From Phytomonas francai (taxonomy: Eukaryota; Euglenozoa; Kinetoplastea; Trypanosomatida; Trypanosomatidae), in assembly GCA_001766655.1 (NCBI GenBank), contig MJCC01000012.1:151617-204556 (forward strand): DNA of 52,940 nucleotides, given 5' to 3'. Positions 47,247-52,940 of the stretch are shown piece by piece. A program made the position numbers and the translations under genes. Numbering within the stretch: the stretch's first letter is position 1; each line of letters starts with the position of its first letter. The notes under the pieces were generated by a model. The model made no database searches and was not told where the DNA came from. It saw nothing but the letters and a program-made list of their open reading frames with translations.

Positions 47247-48647
47247 ATGTACTCGCTCAGACGGCTGCTGACTGCCCCAAAAGGCCCTTTCCACGATTCA
47301 TCCGCCTACTTCAAGGGTAAAACGAAGTACGACGCTCCTGCAGTAAAGGCTTTGGAAACTCGGCTTCTTTCCTACTTCAGTGCCTCGCGGCGTTATTTAA
47401 ATATTTCCATCCCCGCCCTGCAGGTAAAATCCGCCGCGGATGCCTCCGCTATCCTCGACCCCATGCTCTTCCCCTCCCTCGATCATCCACCCCCTCCCTC
47501 CGACCCTAAAAAAGAAATCCGAAATGACGAAGAAAATGAAATGTCTCCGATGACGGAGGAGACGAGCGTTTATTGCACCACAAACGACCTTCAAAATGCG
47601 GTTCGATATCGTCCGGAGTGCAAGGATATGTTGCGGTATCGCCTTTTATCCTCGCGGTTTACGAATTTAATCGATAAAGGCTTTAAAGAGCGCGGGAGCG
47701 GCGAGTACGGCTTCAAGGTTATTCAACGAGAAATCGAGGAAATATGGAAAAACGCGCGTGCGGCGTACCGCTCGCTCGTGGAGCTCAAAAAAAGTCTTTT
47801 TTCGCGGGCGAATCAAAAAGAAATGGACTTCCCACGTTCACCGTTTTCTTCGTCGAGATGGAGGCCGGAAGGGTTGCCGGATCGTGTGGTTTTTATTATC
47901 CTGCATAGCGGCTGTCAGCAGGCCTTTCCGGTAGGTGAGCCCATGCGGACCATTTACGAACGAATTCGCCAACTCGCCCACGAGACCTCGTGCGCGGGGC
48001 GTGGTAAAATACTCCAAATCGTCCCGGTGCGGATTGGCCTGCAGGATTGCGAGCGCAACGGCATCCCCAAATACAACCCAAAGGATCCTGAAAAGGATGA
48101 AAAGAAGGACCAAAATGGCAGTTTTCGGTACGATCAAGCGGAGGATTCGTTTGGCCCCCCTTCTTCTTCTTCTTCTGATTCTGCCCTTCATTTCCCCTAC
48201 GGTGGGTTGTATACCCTTCATGGTGTTCTCCAACGACTGCGCGCGCTGCCCTCGATCAAGATATCGGCAAAAGCACCCAAAACGAAATCTATAAAACGAA
48301 TAAAATTGGGAAAAGGATTAAATAGAAGCGGCAGAACTCTTAAACGGCGAGTTTTGATCCTTTCGGATGCTTGGCTACAGCCTCGCCTGGCGGCGGCAAT
48401 CCACGGGGCTGCGATCGATCCCGAAAAGGATTGGTTAGAGCGGCGGGACTGTGCAAATCTTGTGGAAAATTCGCGTAGAAAGGCGATAAAAGGTAAGAGA
48501 CTAAAACCCCGCAGCAGACAAATGATTAATGGTAGCAATGATGAGCATGTCGTGAATGTTTTCCCTGCCGTTATGAGTGAGGGGTTAAGTGAGAAGGAGA
48601 TTGATGCTTTTGCACGGTATGCTCTCGTCCACTATATTCTAAGCTGA
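47247..48647 (+). CDS. Unrecognised protein with a mitochondrial-type presequence
   Basis: 466 residues from ATG 47247. The N-terminus MYSLRRLLTAPKG is basic and amphipathic without acidic residues, a likely mitochondrial presequence. No catalytic motif is evident. A central hydrophobic strand (RVVFIILHSG, about 212-221) and VVKI-like strands around IVPVRIG (about 259-265) suggest an alpha/beta core. The region 290-320 is Lys/Asp/Ser-rich with a Ser run, and the part after 340 is strongly basic (many Lys/Arg). Basic, fast-evolving mitochondrial proteins of this kind are often ribosomal or RNA-processing factors, but no family can be named. Confidence 0.75.
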   Translation: MYSLRRLLTAPKGPFHDSSAYFKGKTKYDAPAVKALETRLLSYFSASRRYLNISIPALQVKSAADASAILDPMLFPSLDHPPPPSDPKKEIRNDEENEMSPMTEETSVYCTTNDLQNAVRYRPECKDMLRYRLLSSRFTNLIDKGFKERGSGEYGFKVIQREIEEIWKNARAAYRSLVELKKSLFSRANQKEMDFPRSPFSSSRWRPEGLPDRVVFIILHSGCQQAFPVGEPMRTIYERIRQLAHETSCAGRGKILQIVPVRIGLQDCERNGIPKYNPKDPEKDEKKDQNGSFRYDQAEDSFGPPSSSSSDSALHFPYGGLYTLHGVLQRLRALPSIKISAKAPKTKSIKRIKLGKGLNRSGRTLKRRVLILSDAWLQPRLAAAIHGAAIDPEKDWLERRDCANLVENSRRKAIKGKRLKPRSRQMINGSNDEHVVNVFPAVMSEGLSEKEIDAFARYALVHYILS

Positions 48648-49210
48648 AAGGGAAAAGAAGCTATAACCTACCGCGTGTTTTGCTGAATGAAGTAAAATGC
48701 GATCTTATTATGACTATGAGCTCGAAGCCCTTGTATTGCTCACCTACGCATTCATTTCCGATTTAATTCACTGATTTTCATTCGACTGTATTATGCTCAT
48801 TATTCTCAATGGATTTCCCATTTTGCCAGGTAATCGTTAGGTTGCTCCGTTGGGGTTTGCCTTCCATTTGAATTCCTTTTTTTTTTTTTTTGGCATTGCC
48901 CAAGATGACTTTTGGTTGTTAGGTTATCTATATTTGAGGGGAGATGTCCTATCTTGTAAAGATTTACTGAATTTTGCAGTTGAAGATTACAAAAGAGTAC
49001 GCTTGCACACGGCCATTTTCTCACATTTTGTTGTGTAAAGACCTTGCATACTCCTTCTTATTTCCTTTCGTCTTATTCAAACACTCCTCATTTTTTTCTG
49101 TACCTATGTTTGTGATGAAGCGGCCTAGTCTTTATTTCCATACGAAGCGGAATACAATGTAGGGTTTGTCCAATAATAATTAGTATTATTATTCAAGAAG
49201 AGGTATCGAA
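48648..49210 (+). other. Intergenic region, 563 bp
   Basis: No gene. A T15 tract at 48877-48891 with AG at 48903-48904 and a second tract at about 49078-49101 with AG at 49119-49120 are candidate acceptors for the next gene. Two minimal AUG-stop frames lie between them and the start at 49211. Confidence 0.45.
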
Positions 49211-52200
49211 ATGCCGATCACGGTTAAGAGGAATACCCTTTCCAAAAATAACTCGCGACAGGACTTTCGAAACGGTGGCGAGTCCAGTTATGCCCTACCG
49301 CGTACCGCTGAAAAACCCTCAACGCACGCGGGAGAGTATCCAAAAGCGCAAACCTCCGAAAAAGGAGGTGCGGAGGAGGAGGAGGAGGAGGAGGATGGGG
49401 ACTACGTACGTTTAGTTTTCCCAAAACTAAACCCCGCTGAGGTTTCCGAGGATACGTTAATGCGGATGCCGAGTTTACCCTCGGAGAAGAACTCCTGGGG
49501 GCTGCCATTTAGCCTCTCCGAAGGCAAGCCCACGGAGGCGGTGAATTCCAGAGTAGTACCCTTCGACCATGCGCACGATCGAAGCCCTTTCCCGCCTTCG
49601 TGCGTGATGGAAACGGACGAGATCCACTTGAGTAATGCGAATAGCATTTTTATCTCGGCGAGCTCCTCATTGCAGCCGCTTTCCTTCGGACGATCTTATT
49701 TCAGCCCGACAAATACGCTGGATAATATGAATCGGACCATCGGACATCGAAATCGGGCCGGGTTAATGCTTTTGGAGGCCGCGCGCGATGCGAGAAGGGA
49801 TCATTTCGCTGGCGAAGGCGATTTCGCGAATCCCTCGCGACCGCCCTCGCCGCTGAGGACGGACCCTCAACTGGGAACTCTTGACGGGAGCAGAGGCCTG
49901 AAGGAGCTTCGGGAAACCCTACGAGGAAGACTTCATCAGGTTCATCAAATGAACTCTTTTTCGAACAAGCAAATGATAGAAGACAAGAGTCAAAATATGG
50001 GAACGGCCACCACGGCCGCGGAAAAAGGCGGGAGAGGCTTTTCGTTCGAGGAGGAAAATGCTATGAATCATCCAGGAGTATCATTTTCGACGATGGTGGC
50101 AGACTATAAGATAGGACATAACCAACCCCATTCCGAACCCTTTCAAAGCATGCTAACCAAACGCACAACAGCTGTCCTCAGAAATCTGTACAACTCTAAA
50201 GGAAATGCTAAAAATGAGAAGGGCGATGTTTCGCCAGTGTTTGCGCTCTCATACCTTCCTTTTTTGCCAGATTCTTTCCAGCAAAATCTTCCGCCGCTTA
50301 CCGTGGAAAGAATAGCGCATTATTTCGGTGCGCGAGAGAGCTTTTTATGGGAAAAAGAAGAGTTTCTTGATCGAGAGGAAGAGGGTAACATACTTAATAA
50401 TATTGATGAATTAGGGTTGTCGGCACGTTCGCTGATTGGCGAGGGAAGTACTTCACGAAGCTCGTCGGATTCCTTTACAAACCCTTCCTCTTGGAACCTT
50501 CGTGACGATCCTTTATTGGCAAACAAAAACGTTGAAAAGAGCTCCAAACGCGTTGAACAGAGGATCGAGAGGAAAAGAACTACTCCTCATGTGAGGAAAA
50601 TCAACTTTCAATCGTATTTGAACGTTAACAAGGAACTCAAAGAGGCAATTTCCTCGACTCAGAAGGTGCTGGCGGAGCATATCACGCGACAGCATCCGCG
50701 AGAAAGGCTGCTTTTTAAGGTTCGCCAGTGGTGTGATCGCGTAAAAATAGAGGTTCTTCCCCCCCCTTCTCCTCCTCCCTCCCCCTCTCCTTCTCTTCCG
50801 CTGAGAGCTGCATCGCTCTCGGGAGTGGAAAAGAAAGAACCTTTTTTGACTTCCTCTCCTCTTCGCATTGTAAACGACCCCGTTGTCGCTCACGATGCGC
50901 TCATGCGAATTGCTCAGGAGGAGGAGGAGGCGGTTAAACGGCAAAACCTGCTCAAGCAACGCCGCGCGGCGTATTTTTTAATCCAAAAACGCTCCAGTTT
51001 AGAATTATTAAAGGAGGATCCTATCATAGGGCGTTCTTTCCCCCTTTCTGTGCAGACGCTGATGGGTCCTTTGGAAGGTTTATCCCCGTCGCCGATTCCG
51101 CCTGTATCGAATGACATAAGAAACGAAAGAAGAAAGCTTAAGGCTCCTTCGGCGTTAACGCTGCGAAAGCACGCGCAGCTCTGCGCAAAGTTGGATACGT
51201 GGGGGGATCTCGTCGAAAACGAGGTGGGGGCCAATATCTCCCAAAATAACGATAAAGGAGGCGATTCCGTTTTCGAAAAGCGGCGCAATGTTCCGATTTC
51301 GCCAAAATCCACGCGTTGGGGCCTCTCCATTCCCACCCCGGCTGCCGCAGCTTCCTCCATCGCTGCACGCGGTGAAGGGAAGGTTGCAAGCGTAGCATCC
51401 GCGGTGAAAGATATAAACGGAAATTATTCACATTCCCTCATTCCGTTGGTTAATATTCCTTGTCTGGGTGAGAATACGACGAGTACACAAAAAAAAGGAA
51501 CTTGTAGTGCAAATTCCTTTCCCAGCGGCGGCGATCACCTAGCTCCATTGCTGCTAAACAAGGTCGAAGAAGACCTTCTTTCTTTTCTAAGTATCACTTT
51601 AACGGAGAATACCTCCTGGAAAGAATTTCATAACGCATGCGAGGTTCCCCTAATCGCGAAGACAGCAATCAAAGAAGAAGAAGATAATGATAATAGAAAT
51701 AGTAATGATGAATCTGCCCCAAAACGCATTTCTTCGTCTATTTCCCTTCGCGAACGCTTTGTGCAGCTTTTTTTCCTCAGTGCACACCCGCAACTCGCTG
51801 TCGAGGACTCCTCCACTCGCTACCTTATACAGCGTATTTTATGCTCGCTATGCCCGCCATCCTTCCCTTTCGTTAAGAGCCCGACCTCTGAGGATAGAGC
51901 GAAAACATGTTGTGAAGTGAAAATCCTCCCTCCTTCGTCAAGCCCCTCCGCACCATTTTCCAACCCCAATAGCGGTGAAGGAGCTCGTTTAACAACACCC
52001 CCCGCTGTGCTGCCGTTGGTGCTTCAGTTTGAGGATGACCACGGCAACCCCCTCCTCCTCCGCGGTGTTGACGGGTTTGAACTCCTCCGACGGCTCCCCC
52101 TGCAAACGCAAAAGGTGCTTTTCGAACAACAAAACCGAAGCACTATTAGTAATGATATCCGCGTTATAAAAAATAGCGCTTCCTTCTATTTTTCGGTTGA

Positions 52201-52940
52201 AAACGCTGCGGAGGTGAAAAAGAGGGATTGGCGCCGTGTGCTCGGCGAGGTCGCGTTGGATCCTGCCAGCTTTGGGGCTGTTTCCCCTCCCCCCTCTACC
52301 CCGGAAGAAAAACCTCTTACCGCACGTCGTAGGAATCTCAACAATTGCAGGTGTCTTTTGAATTTTTGTGTCGACTTGGAAGCAGTCCTCGAGCAGAGTA
52401 TCTGGCGAAGCTCGGAAAGTACGCGAATCCTTCGTGATTACGCGCTGAGCACCGCGCAGGATGCCGTGGCTGGCGATCGCAAGCGCCACCGCCGTACCGA
52501 GGCCCCCAAGGAAGCGATGAACGAAACCCGAGAAAAAAATGACGCCCCGAGCAAAGGCGCGACGCCAACCCCACGCAGCCACAGCCACGACGATCAAGCG
52601 AAAGAGGCCCGGTGGGGGGGGAAGAAGGGCGCCCCCGACGAGGGCCGGCATCGCCGATGCCTCTCCCGGGCGGGTCGGAGCCGCGATGCGGGCTCGCCGT
52701 TCGGGATCGTCGGGGGCCGCCGGTACTACGCGCTGGACATGCGCTCCCTGCACGTCGCGGCCTCGCTCGCGAGCGAGGAGGTCGAGGGGGTGGTCCTGCC
52801 CCGCCTGGCCCGCCTCCGCGCCGAGGTCCGGGGCCTCCGCCGCGCCCTCCTCCGCGAGGCGGCCCCCGTCGAAGACACGGAAAGAAGTGACAGGGCAGAA
52901 AGGAATGATAGGGGGGAAAGGAATGACAAGGGGGAAAGGA
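49211..52940 (+). CDS. Long, mostly disordered protein, unrecognised (partial, C-terminus outside window)
   Basis: The frame is open from ATG 49211 to the window edge: 1243 codons without a stop. The upstream in-frame stop is at 49181-49183. An early poly-Glu run (GAG repeats near 49375-49397) and long Ser/Pro/Asn-rich linkers separate short folded-looking segments: one around residues 575-590 (RRAAYFLIQKRSSLELL) and one around 780-830. Later parts contain a segment YYALDMRSLHVAASLAS (about 1176-1192) followed by an Arg/Leu-rich helix. At the edge are six-residue E-R-N-D-(R/K)-G repeats (from about 52877), encoded by 18-bp tandem units. No recognised domain. Composition shifts abruptly to GC-rich after about 52.45 kb. 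The frame is reliable; the function is unknown. Confidence 0.8.
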   Translation, partial: MPITVKRNTLSKNNSRQDFRNGGESSYALPRTAEKPSTHAGEYPKAQTSEKGGAEEEEEEEDGDYVRLVFPKLNPAEVSEDTLMRMPSLPSEKNSWGLPFSLSEGKPTEAVNSRVVPFDHAHDRSPFPPSCVMETDEIHLSNANSIFISASSSLQPLSFGRSYFSPTNTLDNMNRTIGHRNRAGLMLLEAARDARRDHFAGEGDFANPSRPPSPLRTDPQLGTLDGSRGLKELRETLRGRLHQVHQMNSFSNKQMIEDKSQNMGTATTAAEKGGRGFSFEEENAMNHPGVSFSTMVADYKIGHNQPHSEPFQSMLTKRTTAVLRNLYNSKGNAKNEKGDVSPVFALSYLPFLPDSFQQNLPPLTVERIAHYFGARESFLWEKEEFLDREEEGNILNNIDELGLSARSLIGEGSTSRSSSDSFTNPSSWNLRDDPLLANKNVEKSSKRVEQRIERKRTTPHVRKINFQSYLNVNKELKEAISSTQKVLAEHITRQHPRERLLFKVRQWCDRVKIEVLPPPSPPPSPSPSLPLRAASLSGVEKKEPFLTSSPLRIVNDPVVAHDALMRIAQEEEEAVKRQNLLKQRRAAYFLIQKRSSLELLKEDPIIGRSFPLSVQTLMGPLEGLSPSPIPPVSNDIRNERRKLKAPSALTLRKHAQLCAKLDTWGDLVENEVGANISQNNDKGGDSVFEKRRNVPISPKSTRWGLSIPTPAAAASSIAARGEGKVASVASAVKDINGNYSHSLIPLVNIPCLGENTTSTQKKGTCSANSFPSGGDHLAPLLLNKVEEDLLSFLSITLTENTSWKEFHNACEVPLIAKTAIKEEEDNDNRNSNDESAPKRISSSISLRERFVQLFFLSAHPQLAVEDSSTRYLIQRILCSLCPPSFPFVKSPTSEDRAKTCCEVKILPPSSSPSAPFSNPNSGEGARLTTPPAVLPLVLQFEDDHGNPLLLRGVDGFELLRRLPLQTQKVLFEQQNRSTISNDIRVIKNSASFYFSVENAAEVKKRDWRRVLGEVALDPASFGAVSPPPSTPEEKPLTARRRNLNNCRCLLNFCVDLEAVLEQSIWRSSESTRILRDYALSTAQDAVAGDRKRHRRTEAPKEAMNETREKNDAPSKGATPTPRSHSHDDQAKEARWGGKKGAPDEGRHRRCLSRAGRSRDAGSPFGIVGGRRYYALDMRSLHVAASLASEEVEGVVLPRLARLRAEVRGLRRALLREAAPVEDTERSDRAERNDRGERNDKGER
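52877..52940 (+). repeat. 18-bp tandem repeat, coding, truncated by the window edge
   Basis: Three and a half imperfect units of GAAAGGAATGAYARGGGG-type sequence encode E-R-N-D-R/K-G. The array continues beyond the window. Confidence 0.85.

Overview
This window is eukaryotic nuclear DNA from a flagellated protist. The gene arrangement points to a kinetoplastid or another euglenozoan. All genes are intronless, and stops are TAA, TAG and TGA, so the code is standard. Genes lie in two long same-strand blocks that diverge from one strand-switch region. Polypyrimidine tracts followed by AG sit upstream of most starts, as expected for spliced-leader trans-splicing of polycistronic transcripts. The content also fits: a PIF1-like mitochondrial helicase, a CCCH zinc-finger protein, an OGFr-domain protein and an axonemal dynein. 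The organism is inferred. No spliced-leader, rRNA or tRNA gene was recognised by eye.

Left block, minus strand, transcribed toward position 1 (order of transcription from the switch): a 68-residue ORF (23121-22915), a CCCH zinc-finger protein (22704-21475), a 3-kb AT-rich gene-free stretch, NMD3 60S export adaptor (18426-16630), a 1643-residue orphan (16171-11240), a DNAJC11-type J protein with HTD instead of HPD (10573-8099), a degenerate PIF1-like helicase with C-terminal zinc fingers (7312-5381), an SH3BGR/glutaredoxin-like protein without the active-site cysteine (4875-4330), an OGFr-domain protein (3897-2728), and a divergent Hsp70 that lacks the substrate-binding beta domain and runs off the window (2372-1).

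Right block, plus strand: an axonemal single-headed-type dynein heavy chain (24043-37977), a possible 56-residue protein, a mitochondrial aldo/keto-reductase-like pseudoenzyme (38816-41026), nicalin (42020-43813), a mitochondrial [2Fe-2S] ferredoxin (44427-44894), an ALYREF-like RRM protein (45810-46646), an unrecognised probably mitochondrial protein (47247-48647) and an unrecognised long protein that runs off the right edge (49211-52940).

The genes do not form one pathway, as expected for polycistronic units, but proteins with likely mitochondrial roles are frequent (PIF1-like, DNAJC11-like, AKR-like, ferredoxin, the 466-residue protein). Base composition forms a valley: AT-rich around the strand switch (about 18.4-27.4 kb), rising to very GC-rich coding sequence toward both ends. 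The dynein gene itself changes composition near 27.5 kb.

Two assembly gaps are present. The one at 36610-36619 is flanked by two identical 1217-bp copies of the dynein tail. This is almost certainly a scaffolding artefact that adds 409 codons to the gene.
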